Shown: piece by piece, positions 32,906 to 41,609 of the stretch
Layout of the letters: every line of letters starts with the position of its first letter
Numbering within the stretch: the first letter of the stretch is position 1
Source of the DNA: Pseudonocardia parietis
Lineage (GTDB): Bacteria > Actinomycetota > Actinomycetes > Mycobacteriales > Pseudonocardiaceae
Assembly (NCBI RefSeq): GCF_017876315.1
Contig: NZ_JAGINU010000001.1
Span: 3,410,001-3,474,000 of the forward strand
Length of the DNA stretch: 64,000 nucleotides
Direction of reading: 5' to 3'
Position numbers and translations under genes: made by a program
Notes under the pieces: model-generated
What the model was told of the DNA's origin: nothing
Database searches by the model: none
The model's input: only the letters and a program-made list of their open reading frames with translations

Positions 32906-33799
32906 ATGACGACACGCGAGAGCCGCGCGCGGGACGAGATCGCGCGCTCGGTGGTCGGCCGGGAACGCGAGCTGACACTGGTTCTGGCCGCGGTCGCCGC
33001 GGGTCGTGACGTCGTGCTCGAGGGGCCGCCCGGCACGTCGAAGTCGACGATGCTCCGGGCGATCACCGAGCACTGGGGGGTGCCCTTCGTGCTCGTGGAG
33101 GGCAACGCCGAGCTGACCCCGGCTCGCCTGGTGGGACACCACAATCCGGCCAGGGTCCTGCAGGAGGACTACTCGCCCGACAACTTCGTCCCGGGGCCGC
33201 TGGTCGAGGCGATGCGCACCGGCGGGTTCCTCTACATCGAGGAGCTGAACCGCGCGCCGGAGGACACGCTCAACGTCCTGCTCGGGGCCATGGCGGAGCG
33301 GGCGGTGACGGTGCCCCGGGTCGGGACGATGCGCGCCGAGCAGACCTTCCGGGTCCTGGCGTCGATGAACCCGTTCGACAACGTCGGTACCGCCCGGATC
33401 TCCGACTCGGTCTACGACCGGTGGAACCGGCTGGCCGTCGGCTACCAGTCCGATGTGGAGGAGAGCGACATCGTCGCGCGCCGTACCGGCTGCACCGATC
33501 GAGGGCTGGTCGACGACGGCGTCGCGCTGACCCGTGCGACGCGCGCGCACCCGGAGCTGCGCCGCGGCTCGTCCGTACGCGGGGCGATCGACCTGGTCGC
33601 GATCGCGATGGAGTTGGAACGGATCTCGCCGGAGGGCGAGCGCCCCCCGCTGATGCTCGACGCCGCGCTGCTCGCCCTGTCGGCGCGGATCGGGGTGGAC
33701 GAGGCGTCGGACGCCACCCCGGAGCAGGTCATCACCGAGATCTGGGAGAACCATTTTTTCTCCGTCCCCGGCGGGCAGCGCCGGGTCCGCACAGCCTGA
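32906..33799 (+). CDS. MoxR/BchI-type AAA+ ATPase
   Basis: A 297-residue AAA+ protein: Walker A in LEGPPGTSKSTML, Walker B in GGFLYIEELNRAPEDTLN, sensor 1 in VLASMNPFDNVG. MoxR ATPases act as chaperones with a VWA-domain partner, inserting metals or assembling complexes. The VWA gene follows with a 4-base stop-start overlap. ATG after GGGAGAGGCG. No cofactor-enzyme genes of the CoxDE or norQ type flank it, so the client is unknown. Confidence 0.87.
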   Translation: MTTRESRARDEIARSVVGRERELTLVLAAVAAGRDVVLEGPPGTSKSTMLRAITEHWGVPFVLVEGNAELTPARLVGHHNPARVLQEDYSPDNFVPGPLVEAMRTGGFLYIEELNRAPEDTLNVLLGAMAERAVTVPRVGTMRAEQTFRVLASMNPFDNVGTARISDSVYDRWNRLAVGYQSDVEESDIVARRTGCTDRGLVDDGVALTRATRAHPELRRGSSVRGAIDLVAIAMELERISPEGERPPLMLDAALLALSARIGVDEASDATPEQVITEIWENHFFSVPGGQRRVRTA

Positions 33800-34788
33800 G
33801 GGTTCCCAACGCTGTCGAGCTGCCCACCGCTGAGCGCGGTGACCGACGGACACTGCAACCCCTGCGCCGCAAGCCCAAGAAGCTCTCCGCGGCTCCGGAC
33901 CTGTTCCGCAACGGCCCGGGGGTCCCGGTCGTCGCCGAGCTCGATCCCGAGCGCGGCGCCGGGGACGACGCCCGGCCCGTCGGTGGGCAGGGCGTCCTGG
34001 TGACCGCTCAGCAGGCCGCTCGCAAGGACCTCGCCGATCTGCTGGAGGAGACCCCGCCGGACCCGGCCGTGGCGTCGATGGCACAGACGATCGCCCGCCG
34101 GCTGTCGGTACGGCGCCGTCCTCGCGACGCCCGCGCCGAACGCGGCACCGGCGTGCTCGCCTCGATGCCGTACGCCTACCGCTCCGACGAGATCGATCTG
34201 GACGCGACCATCGAGCGGCTCGTGGAACGGCCGGTGCCCGATGACACCGACGTGATCGTCCGCGAACGGATGAGCTCGCGGCGCGCGGCCGTGCTGATCG
34301 TGGACGTGTCCGGGTCGATGCGCGGTGAGAAGGTCCGGATCGCCGCCGCCACGGTCGCGGCCCTCTCCGCGGACCTGGCCGGATCGGGGGATCAGCTCGC
34401 GCTGATCGCCTTCTGGTCCGACGCCGCGGTCGTCAAGGGTCTCACCGAGCGGGCGGAGCCGTCGGCGCTGCTGGACTCGTTGCTCCGGATCCCCGCCCGG
34501 GGACTCACCAACGTCGGGTTCGGGCTGTCGGTCGCGCGCGCCGAGCTCGCCCGGTCCGCGGCCCGGCGCCGTACCGCGATCCTGCTCACCGACGCCGTCC
34601 ACAACGCCGGCCCGGACCCGCGGGATCTCGCCCGGCGCTTCCCGGAGCTGCACGTGCTGCTCGAGACCGACGGCGAGCACGACCTGCCGCTGGGCCGGGA
34701 CATCGCTCGCCTGGGGCGTGGGACCTGCACGCCCGTGGCGACGCATCGCGACGTCGCGCCGGCCCTCAACCGGATCATGAACCGCTGA
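33796..34788 (+). CDS. VWA-domain protein, partner of the MoxR ATPase
   Basis: About 330 residues, with the MIDAS motif DVSGSM, NVGFGLSVARAELAR and LLTDAVHNAG in the C-terminal VWA domain, and a charged N-terminal part with RKDLADLLEET. No ATG, GTG or TTG exists in frame near the start: the only candidate at the junction is a CTG overlapping the MoxR stop (CTGA), so translational coupling at a non-standard codon is likely; otherwise the protein would begin at an internal GTG around 34001 or ATG 34078. Convergent with the next gene, 4 bases away. Confidence 0.78.
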   Translation: MRVPNAVELPTAERGDRRTLQPLRRKPKKLSAAPDLFRNGPGVPVVAELDPERGAGDDARPVGGQGVLVTAQQAARKDLADLLEETPPDPAVASMAQTIARRLSVRRRPRDARAERGTGVLASMPYAYRSDEIDLDATIERLVERPVPDDTDVIVRERMSSRRAAVLIVDVSGSMRGEKVRIAAATVAALSADLAGSGDQLALIAFWSDAAVVKGLTERAEPSALLDSLLRIPARGLTNVGFGLSVARAELARSAARRRTAILLTDAVHNAGPDPRDLARRFPELHVLLETDGEHDLPLGRDIARLGRGTCTPVATHRDVAPALNRIMNR

Positions 34789-34792
34789 TCAG

Positions 34793-36169
34793 TCAGCCGT
34801 CCCGGGGCCCGTCCCGGAACGCCCCGCGGAACCGGGCGCCGGGGTGACGCTCGGGTAGCCGGTCGTGCCCGAAGAGCCTGCCCCGCAGGGTCCGCGCGTC
34901 GCCGTAGGACGCCTTGGCCAGCCCACGCTCGCGCAGCACCGGCAGCACGAGCTCGACGAACTGCTCGTAGCTCGACGGCAACCGGTGGTTGACCAGGTTG
35001 ATCCCGTCCACACCTACCGCACGCCAGCGTTCCAGCTCGTCGGCGATCATGTCCGGGGTCCCGACGACCGTCTGCCCGTCCATCCGCCGCCGGGCGAGAT
35101 CGGCCAGCACGGGCTCCCGCTCCGGGTTCTCCGCGCGCAACCAGTCGACGTGTCCGCGACCACCGTTGTTCGGGATGTCGCGCAGCGGCGTGTCGTCGGG
35201 CAGCCGGGTGCCGTCCGGGAGGATGCCGAGGGAGACGTGGGTCCGGTACCCGGTCACCGACGCCCAGGCCCGCAGCTCGTCGTACCGCTGCTGGGCCTCG
35301 GTGGCCGTGCGGCCCGCGGCGATGCTGAGCAGCTGGAAGAAGCGGATGTCGTCGGCGCGGCGGCCCTCCGCCTCGGCGAGCGCGCGGGTGCGGGCGATGT
35401 GGTCGCGCGCGACCTCCGGCGACGGGGTGTTGATGAAGACCGCCTCGGCGTGCCGGGCGGCGAACGCCATCCCGCGCGGCGACCCACCGGCCTGGAACAG
35501 CAGCGGCGTCCGCTGCGGGCTGGGGGAGGGCAGATGCGGGCCCTCCACCTGGTACCGGGGACCCACGTGCCGGATCTTGTGGATCCGCGCCGGGTCGGCG
35601 TAGCGGCCGCCCTCCCGGTCGACGAGCAACGCGTCGTCGTCCCAGGACCCCTCCCACAGCTTGTAGGCGACGCTGACGTACTCCTCGGCCCACTCGTAGC
35701 GCTCGTCGTGCTCGACCAGCCCCGTCATGCCGAAGTTGCGCGCCGCGTTCTCCTGGGACGAGGTCACGATGTTCCAGGCGATCCGGCCGCGACTGAGGTG
35801 ATCGAGCGTGGAGATCTGCCGGGCGAAGTTGAACGGCGGGTTCTGGATGATGCTGGACGTCGATGCCAGACCGATCCGGCGGGTGGTCGCGGCCAGCGCA
35901 CCGAGCAGGACGATCGGGTCGTTGCTGGGGATCTGCACCGCCTCGTGGACGTTGTCGGCGTACCGGCCGTCGACCGGGCCGAAGATGCCGGAGACGTCGG
36001 CGAAGAACAGCGCGTCGAACATCGCGTCCTCCAGCAGCTTCGCCACCTCCACCCACAGGTCGAGGGTGTCGAACTCGACCTGCCGGGCGTCCGGATGACG
36101 CCACTGGCCGTGGTGGAGGTGCGAGGGCGTGTTCATCAGGAACGCGTTGAACAGCAGCGGAACGCTCAT
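34793..36169 (-). CDS. NtaA/SnaA/DszA-type flavin-dependent monooxygenase
   Basis: A 458-residue luciferase-like monooxygenase: FNAFLMNTPSHLHHGQWRHP at the start, ALFFADVSGIFGP, AWNIVTSSQENAARNFGM, LLFQAGGSPRGMAFAARHAE and GTPDMIADELERW. This group uses FMNH2 from a separate reductase to open nitrogen- or sulfur-containing compounds (nitrilotriacetate, EDTA, dibenzothiophene sulfone, pristinamycin). No flavin reductase gene is adjacent. The upstream P450 ends 40 bases before it on the same strand, so the two may be one oxidative unit. Confidence 0.85.
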   Translation of the reverse strand: MSVPLLFNAFLMNTPSHLHHGQWRHPDARQVEFDTLDLWVEVAKLLEDAMFDALFFADVSGIFGPVDGRYADNVHEAVQIPSNDPIVLLGALAATTRRIGLASTSSIIQNPPFNFARQISTLDHLSRGRIAWNIVTSSQENAARNFGMTGLVEHDERYEWAEEYVSVAYKLWEGSWDDDALLVDREGGRYADPARIHKIRHVGPRYQVEGPHLPSPSPQRTPLLFQAGGSPRGMAFAARHAEAVFINTPSPEVARDHIARTRALAEAEGRRADDIRFFQLLSIAAGRTATEAQQRYDELRAWASVTGYRTHVSLGILPDGTRLPDDTPLRDIPNNGGRGHVDWLRAENPEREPVLADLARRRMDGQTVVGTPDMIADELERWRAVGVDGINLVNHRLPSSYEQFVELVLPVLRERGLAKASYGDARTLRGRLFGHDRLPERHPGARFRGAFRDGPRDG

Positions 36170-36209
36170 GGCAGGGTCCTCCCGGTGGTGGAACGCTGAC
36201 GGGCCGTAC

Positions 36210-37427
36210 TCACCACGTGACGGGGAGCGCGTCCACACCGACGATGAGCGGGTTCTGCTTGAGCGCGAGGTCGTCGATCGCGACCGCGGGCCGGATGCCC
36301 GGGAAACGGCGCAGCAGCATCGGCAGCGCGACCTGCAGCTCCGCCCGGGCCAGGGTCTGGCCGACGCACTGGTGTACGCCTGCGCCGAACGCGATGTGCC
36401 GGTCCGGCTCCACGCTGGTGACGTCGAGGACGTCCGGCGCGGCGAAGGCACGCGGATCGCGGTTGGCGGCCGGAACGTTGAGGATGACGCCCTCGCCCGC
36501 ACGGATCAGGTGGCCGTCGATCTCGACATCGGCCAGCGCGACGCGGTTGAGGTTGTTCTCGATCACCGACATGTAGCGCAGCAGGTTCTCCACCGCGGTG
36601 GCCACGACCGCGGGATCGTCGGTGTCGCGCACCAGGGCGAGCTGCTCCGGGTGCTCGGACAGCACCAGGAAGCTCATCGCGATCATGCTGGCGGTGTTCT
36701 CGTACCCGGCGACCAGCAGGAGGATCGCCATGACGACGCACTCGTCCTCGGTGATGTCGCCGTTCGCCAGGTGGGTGTTGACCAGCCGGGAGTAGGTGTC
36801 CTCGCCCGGTACCCCGCGCTTGCGCCGCATCAGTTCGCCCAGGTAGGCCTGCAGGTCGCGGCCGGCTGCGAGCGTCTGTTCGCGGGAGGCGTTCGGCGTC
36901 ATCATGGTCGAGATCCGGTCGCGGAAGTACCCGGTCTCGTCGAAGGGCACGCCGAGGATCTCGCAGGCGATCAGCGCGGGGGCCGCATGTGTGTAGGCCG
37001 GAACGAGGTCGACCGGAGGTTCCCGGCGGGCCATGTCGTCGAGCAGGCCGGCGCAGGCCTGCTCGATCCGCGGCCGCAGCGCCGCGACCCGCCGTCCGGT
37101 GAAGTCACGGGCGATCATCCGGCGCAGCCGGGCGTGTTCGGGGTCGTCCTTGCGCAGGAGCGAGGTCCGGGTCGGCGTCGGCGCGCTGGTGCCCTCGGAG
37201 ATCGTCGGCATGCCCGGGTGGCTCCACTCCACGCTGAAGCGGTCGTCCGCGAGGATCCGGCGCAGGTAGTCGATGCGGGTCGCGACCCAGGCCTGCCTGC
37301 CGTCCCACAGGCGGACCTTCGTCAGCCCCTCCGCCTCCCGCCACTGCCCGTACTCCTGCGGCGGGTGGAAGGGACAACGGCCACGGGCCTTCGGATACGT
37401 CGGCATGTCGACCGGCGTGCCGGACAT
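36210..37427 (-). CDS. Cytochrome P450 (CYP105/107-like)
   Basis: A 405-residue soluble bacterial P450: I-helix VAGYENTASM (in place of the common AGHETT), K-helix ENLLR, and the heme-thiolate loop FGAGVHQCVGQTLAR. The conserved acid-alcohol pair is shifted to E-N-T in the I-helix, with Tyr at the usual His. It needs a ferredoxin; none is adjacent. It is divergent from the membrane protein gene across 381 bases and is probably co-transcribed with the flavin monooxygenase. Confidence 0.9.
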   Translation of the reverse strand: MSGTPVDMPTYPKARGRCPFHPPQEYGQWREAEGLTKVRLWDGRQAWVATRIDYLRRILADDRFSVEWSHPGMPTISEGTSAPTPTRTSLLRKDDPEHARLRRMIARDFTGRRVAALRPRIEQACAGLLDDMARREPPVDLVPAYTHAAPALIACEILGVPFDETGYFRDRISTMMTPNASREQTLAAGRDLQAYLGELMRRKRGVPGEDTYSRLVNTHLANGDITEDECVVMAILLLVAGYENTASMIAMSFLVLSEHPEQLALVRDTDDPAVVATAVENLLRYMSVIENNLNRVALADVEIDGHLIRAGEGVILNVPAANRDPRAFAAPDVLDVTSVEPDRHIAFGAGVHQCVGQTLARAELQVALPMLLRRFPGIRPAVAIDDLALKQNPLIVGVDALPVTW

Positions 37428-37808
37428 CGAACCTCCTCCGGCTCGTCGCCGGTGGCGACGAGCCCCGACCGGGACGGGCGGGGGCCGGTGGTGGCGATCC
37501 CCGTCTCCACGCTAGCGCCCCGCCGGCCGGATTGATCGACTGGATCACCGGTGCAGGGCCGAGAAGAGCGCCCTCTTCTGTTCTAGGATCCCGGGTTCGT
37601 CGTCATCACCACGGCCGAGTCGCCGCCGCACCGACATCCACCTGCAGCACGCGCTCACCCCGCGCCTCGGGCAGCGGCAGCGTCGATTCCGTCGGGTGGG
37701 GACCGACGCCGCACCCCGGGGAATGAACGACGATCACGTGGGTAACCGCGATCTCGGTCGGTCTGCCGACCGTTGCCCTGCAGCACCGGAACCGGCGGTA
37801 GGAGTGCG
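37428..37808. other. Divergent intergenic region, P450 / membrane protein
   Basis: 381 bases with no supportable ORF. It must hold the promoters of the P450 operon and of the membrane protein. The only structure I see is a small inverted repeat at 37562-37579. Confidence 0.6.
37562..37579. promoter_or_regulatory. Inverted repeat, operator candidate
   Basis: AGAAGAGCGCCCTCTTCT: seven-base perfect arms around CGCC, followed by an AT-richer stretch (GTTCTAGGATCC) that could contain a -10. It lies 135 bases before the P450 start and 230 before the membrane protein. Confidence 0.35.
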
Positions 37809-38741
37809 ATGAGAGCCACGATCGGCCCGCGGGTCCCGGAGAGCTGGGAACTCGTCGGCCAGGGCGGACCACGTCCGTTCACGTCCTATGTGGAGTACCG
37901 GCGCCCGGACCGGAGCACCTACCGTTACGAGTCCCGGCTCGGCCGGAAGGGGTACGGGCCTCGCCGCCCGTCCGGCCCCGCCGGCACGCGGTCACACCGG
38001 AGCCCGTGGCAGCGGTTCTGGGCGCCGGACCGGCTCGCCTGGTGGGTCGCGATCCTCTTCGTCGCCGGCTCGCTGTTGTTCGTGCTGGGCGCGGCGGCCT
38101 CCCTGGTGCCGAGCCTGTTCGGCGGAGAGCACGCGATGTCACTGGTCGCCGAGGGGTGCTACACGCTGGGCGCCGTCCTCTACACCGTCAGCGTCTACGG
38201 GCAGCTGCTGGAGTACCTCAACGCCGACGACCGGATCACCACGGCGGAAGGCAGCCGTCCGCCCGAGCACTGGCGGTGGTGGGCCTGGGATCCCACCCGG
38301 CTCGGCTTCCTCGTGCCCTTCGTCTTCCTCGTCGGTGCCGTGGTGTTCAACTACGAGACGATCGCCGCGCTGCTGTCCACGCTCGGACTCGTCCCGGGGA
38401 CGGTCGGGCTGTGGGTCACGTGCCTGGTCGGTTCGGTGCTGTTCCTCATCGCCTCGGTGCTGCAGATCGCGGAGGTGGGTCATGGCCGGCTCCGGGCCGA
38501 ACCGCGCAACATCTCGTGGTGGGTCGCGGTGCTGTTCGTGATCGGTTCGGTCGGCTTCATCGTGGGTTCGCTACCCGGGTTCGGCACCGGCGACGGGTTC
38601 CCGACCGCCGAGCAGGAATCCGGAGCGCTCATCGTGAAGATCGGCTTCCTGCTCGGCGGCGTGGCCTTCACCGCCGGCAGCTACCTGATGCTGCCGGAGT
38701 TCTTCGAGGAGCTCGACCGCAGGCGTCCGGTCACCCGCTGA
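37809..38741 (+). CDS. Six-TM membrane protein (YrhK-like)
   Basis: A 310-residue membrane protein with a 75-residue basic N-terminal region and about six hydrophobic segments (WWVAILFVAGSLLFVLGAAA, VAEGCYTLGAVLYTVSVYG, FLVPFVFLVGAVVFNYE, WVTCLVGSVLFLIASVLQI, WWVAVLFVIGSVGFIVGSLP, FLLGGVAFTAGSYLML). The repeated W-W-V-A-x-L-F-x-x-G-S pattern suggests internal duplication and resembles YrhK-type domains. GGAG lies 5 bases before the ATG. Function unknown. Its 3' end overlaps the pseudogene by 11 bases. Confidence 0.72.
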   Translation: MRATIGPRVPESWELVGQGGPRPFTSYVEYRRPDRSTYRYESRLGRKGYGPRRPSGPAGTRSHRSPWQRFWAPDRLAWWVAILFVAGSLLFVLGAAASLVPSLFGGEHAMSLVAEGCYTLGAVLYTVSVYGQLLEYLNADDRITTAEGSRPPEHWRWWAWDPTRLGFLVPFVFLVGAVVFNYETIAALLSTLGLVPGTVGLWVTCLVGSVLFLIASVLQIAEVGHGRLRAEPRNISWWVAVLFVIGSVGFIVGSLPGFGTGDGFPTAEQESGALIVKIGFLLGGVAFTAGSYLMLPEFFEELDRRRPVTR

Positions 38742-39650
38742 CGAAGGGGCTGCCCTCGCCCGGGCCACTGTGGATCGCCTGGGGGTCGGCACCGCGGCGG
38801 ACGAGTTCCGAGCCGCGCTCGTAGTCGTCGTCGGCCTCATGGGTGGCCACGCCGCACACGACGCCGTCCTGCCGGTACCAGGCGGTGAAGCCGCCGCCGC
38901 CGTGTCCGGAGACGGCCACCTCGTCGAAGCCGTCGCCCCAGGCGGCGTACTTGAGGGTGCGGTCGCCGATCACCGTCCAGAACCCGGGTGGGGAGTCCCA
39001 GTACGTGTCGGCGCCCGCCGCCGTCGTGCCGGCGATGCGCCCCATGGTCTCCGCGTCACCCCAGTGCTCGACGGCCAGGTGGCGACCGGCGGCGGCGTTG
39101 CGGGCCAGGGCGACGTCCCCGGTCGTTGCTGCACACCGTCACGTCGCAGCCCCGCAGGGCCATGGACACGGCGGCCTCGCACCCGATGAACCCGGATCCC
39201 ACGACGACCACCGAGCGCGCCTGCCCGACCCGGTCGCACAGCACGCGGGCGTCGGCCAGGGTCCGCAGGTACAGCGCACCCTCGGCGCCGGGTACCGGCA
39301 GCCGGACGGGCGCGGAGCCGGTGGCGAGCACGCAGCAGTCGTAGCCGACCGTCGTGCCGTCGTCGAGGTGGGCGCGCCGGGCGCCGGTGTCCAGGGTGGT
39401 CACGGCGCACCCGGTGCGGACCTCGACCTCGTCGACGCCGTCCGGGGCCAGCAGCAGATCCGTCTCGGCGGGCGCGTCCGTCCCGCCACGGAGCAGGTCC
39501 TTCGACAGCGGGGGCCGGAAGTACGGCGGGGTGTCGTCGTCGGAGACGAGAAGTACCCGTCCCTGCCCGCCCCGGTCGCGGTAAGCGGTGGCCGCGTGGT
39601 GCGCCGCCGGACCGCCCCCGATGACCAGGAGACCGGCCGCTGACGTGGGT
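38731..39650 (-). pseudogene. FAD-dependent pyridine-nucleotide oxidoreductase remnant with internal deletion
   Basis: Read on the minus strand: GLLVIGGGPAAHHAATAYRD (FAD Rossmann), PPYFRPPLSKDLL, CVLATGSAPVRLP, then RSVVVVGSGFIGCEAAVSMA (NAD Rossmann). Near 39130 the frame jumps to DVALARNAAAGRHLAVEHWG, which belongs to the region after the GD motif, so roughly 80-100 residues of the central part are lost. The reductase C-domain then runs to 38731 (YWDSPPGFWTVIGDRTLKY). No start codon is evident at the 5' side, where it abuts a glycosyltransferase remnant. Confidence 0.75.
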
Positions 39651-39689
39651 GCGCTCCTGCCACGGGCCTACCCGCGCCGGGCGCGTCGA

Positions 39690-40230
39690 CACCGGTCGCC
39701 GCGGTCCGGCGCGGCAGGTCGGCGAGCCCGCCGCGGGCCCGGCCCCGGTGCCGCGGGCTGGTGCGGACGGTTCCCGGTACGCCGGGGACGACCCGGAATC
39801 CGGCCGCCCGCAGCCGGGCAACCATCCCGTGGTCCTTGCCGCTGGCCAGCGACGGGAACCCGCCGACGTGTCCGAACGTGTCCGCCCGGAGCCCGAGGTT
39901 CGCCGCGTAGACGGGGTGCTCCGGGTCCGGTGGCTCACCGGGCGGGCGGGGCGAGCCGGGCAGGTCGAGGACGACGCCGCCGGCCACCGCGTCGGCTCCC
40001 GCCGCGGCCAGCGCGAGGTGCCCGGTGACCCAGCCGGGCGCGACCGTGCTGTCCGCGTCGGTGCTGAGCAGCCAGGTCCGGGTCGGTACCCAGCAACTGC
40101 AACACCGTGCGGGCGGCCGCCGAGCGCAGCGACCCGACCGGCAGGGCCGGGGCCTCGGCGCCGTGCTCGCGCACCAGCGTACGTACCCGGGCGGCGGCCG
40201 GATGGGTTGCGGCTGCCGTCCGGGCCCGGC
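39690..40230 (-). pseudogene. Family 2 glycosyltransferase remnant, frameshifted
   Basis: Minus-strand fragments in two frames: RTLVREHGAEAPALPVGSLR then, after a shift near 40080, STDADSTVAPGWVTGHLALA, AGADAVAGGVVLDLPGSP and PVYAANLGLRADTFGHVGGF followed by KDHGMVARLRAAGFRVVPG. This is the DxD region and acceptor part of a GT2 enzyme. It lacks both ends and runs directly into the oxidoreductase remnant, so the locus has suffered deletion. Confidence 0.65.
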
Positions 40231-40313
40231 CGGCCGTGGCGTCCGAGCACCGGCGGCGGGTCCGTCGACGACGGCCCGGGTTTCCGGGCGGGCGTGCCGG
40301 GTACGAGCGTTGC

Positions 40314-40673
40314 GTGGCAGGCGACGACCGCGGCACCCGCGAGGAGTTCGACGACGCGGTCAACATGACCCGCGCGGAGCTGCAACGCTGGCTGGACACC
40401 GACGAGTCGAAGTCGGTGGGGGACACCGGCGGGCAGGGCGAGTCGACCGGACACGAGATGGGCCGCCGGATCGTGGAGCTGCAGCAGACCAAGGCCGGGG
40501 ACCTGGACGACGACGACCTGGCCGCGATGCGCAAGGTCGTCGGGTACGTGTACCGGCACCTGCAACAGCCGCCGACCAAGCAGGACGTCGAGACCTCGAA
40601 GTGGCGGTACTCGCTGATGAACTGGGGTCACGACCCGCTCAAGGACGAACAGCCGTCGGTCCACGAGTTCTGA
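40314..40673 (+). CDS. DUF3140 family protein
   Basis: A 119-residue protein with EEFDDAVNMTRAELQRWLDT, GHEMGRRIVELQQTKAGDLDD and KWRYSLMNWGHDPLK, the DUF3140 pattern found in actinobacteria. Function unknown; these small acidic proteins often accompany DUF2945/TUDOR genes, as here. The GTG start gives the expected length. It is followed at 17 bases by a DUF1990-like gene. Confidence 0.82.
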   Translation: MAGDDRGTREEFDDAVNMTRAELQRWLDTDESKSVGDTGGQGESTGHEMGRRIVELQQTKAGDLDDDDLAAMRKVVGYVYRHLQQPPTKQDVETSKWRYSLMNWGHDPLKDEQPSVHEF

Positions 40674-40690
40674 GCGCAGAGGAGAACAGA

Positions 40691-41416
40691 GTGCGCCGGT
40701 CGACAACCCTGGCCCGCTGGACACTGGGCGTCGTCCTCATCACGTGGCGATACATGTGGTCGACCACCCCGCTCCACCGGACGACCGCCGCGGGCGATCT
40801 CACCGATGTCGGACCACCACTGCCCGACGAGCTGACCGACAGCCGTTGCCAACCGATGGGGACCGGTGTGGGTCCGGTGTTCCACCGGCTGTTCACTGTG
40901 GACATCGACGGCTCGCGGCTGTCCGGGTCCGAGCTGCTCGCCACCCTGGCCGCCGACCTCAACCGAGCGGTGCCCACCGAGGTCGTCGGCGTCGAGCGGA
41001 TCGCCGGTGGGGCCAGAGGTCTGGCCCTCGGGGACGAGGTCGTGGTTCACATGCCGGGGCCGTGGGACGGTCCGGTGCGCGTGGTGGACGCCACGAGTAC
41101 CTCGTTCCGCCTCGCGACCCTTTCCGGCCACATGGAGGCGGGACAGATCGAGTTCCGCACGGTTGCTCACGGGTCGCTTCTGCGGTTGGAGATCGAGGTG
41201 TGGGCCCGGCCAGCCAGCCGGACCGTGCAGATGCTCTACGCCCGGCTGCGGGTGGGCAAGGAGATCCAGCTGAACATGTGGGTGCGGTTCTGCCTGAGCG
41301 CGGTGCGCCTCGCCGGAGGGCGTGCTCGCGGCGGCGTGACGATCCGGACCCGGGTGGTGGACGAGGACCTGCTCCCCGGGGCCCGCGCCACCATCTCGGA
41401 AAGGAGCAGAGCATGA
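40691..41416 (+). CDS. DUF1990-like protein
   Basis: A 241-residue protein, MRRSTTLARWTLGVVLITWR, with TPLHRTTAAGDLTDVGPPLP, GPVFHRLFTVDIDG, WDGPVRVVDATSTSFRLATL and GHMEAGQIEFRT, matching the DUF1990 pattern (a lipocalin/START-like fold by family knowledge). GAGGAG precedes the GTG. The stop overlaps the TUDOR-domain gene (ATGA), so DUF3140, DUF1990 and TUDOR form one operon. Confidence 0.75.
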   Translation: MRRSTTLARWTLGVVLITWRYMWSTTPLHRTTAAGDLTDVGPPLPDELTDSRCQPMGTGVGPVFHRLFTVDIDGSRLSGSELLATLAADLNRAVPTEVVGVERIAGGARGLALGDEVVVHMPGPWDGPVRVVDATSTSFRLATLSGHMEAGQIEFRTVAHGSLLRLEIEVWARPASRTVQMLYARLRVGKEIQLNMWVRFCLSAVRLAGGRARGGVTIRTRVVDEDLLPGARATISERSRA

Positions 41417-41580
41417 GCAACAACGAGTTCCGCAAGGGCGACAAGGTGTGCTGGAGCAGCCACGGTGGCGAGGCCGACGGCGAGGTGATCAAGAAGGTCA
41501 CCTCCGACACCGAGGCGGCCGGGCGCACGGTGCGCGCGTTTCCCGCCGACGGACGGTCGCCCGGTCCCGACGGGGTGTAG
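41413..41580 (+). CDS. Hypervirulence-associated TUDOR (DUF2945) protein, C-terminally altered
   Basis: A 55-residue protein. The first 43 residues (NEFRKGDKVCWSSHGGEADG, then EVIKKVTSDTEAAGRTVRA) match the DUF2945 fold; the tail FPADGRSPGPDGV does not resemble the usual Tyr/His/Lys-containing end, which is normally about 10-15 residues longer. An IS5-family element lies 29 bases after the stop. The tail was probably lost by a small deletion before or with the insertion. Confidence 0.7.
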   Translation: MSNNEFRKGDKVCWSSHGGEADGEVIKKVTSDTEAAGRTVRAFPADGRSPGPDGV

Positions 41581-41609
41581 CGTCGCAGGTGGGTCGAAAC
41601 CACGGCTTA

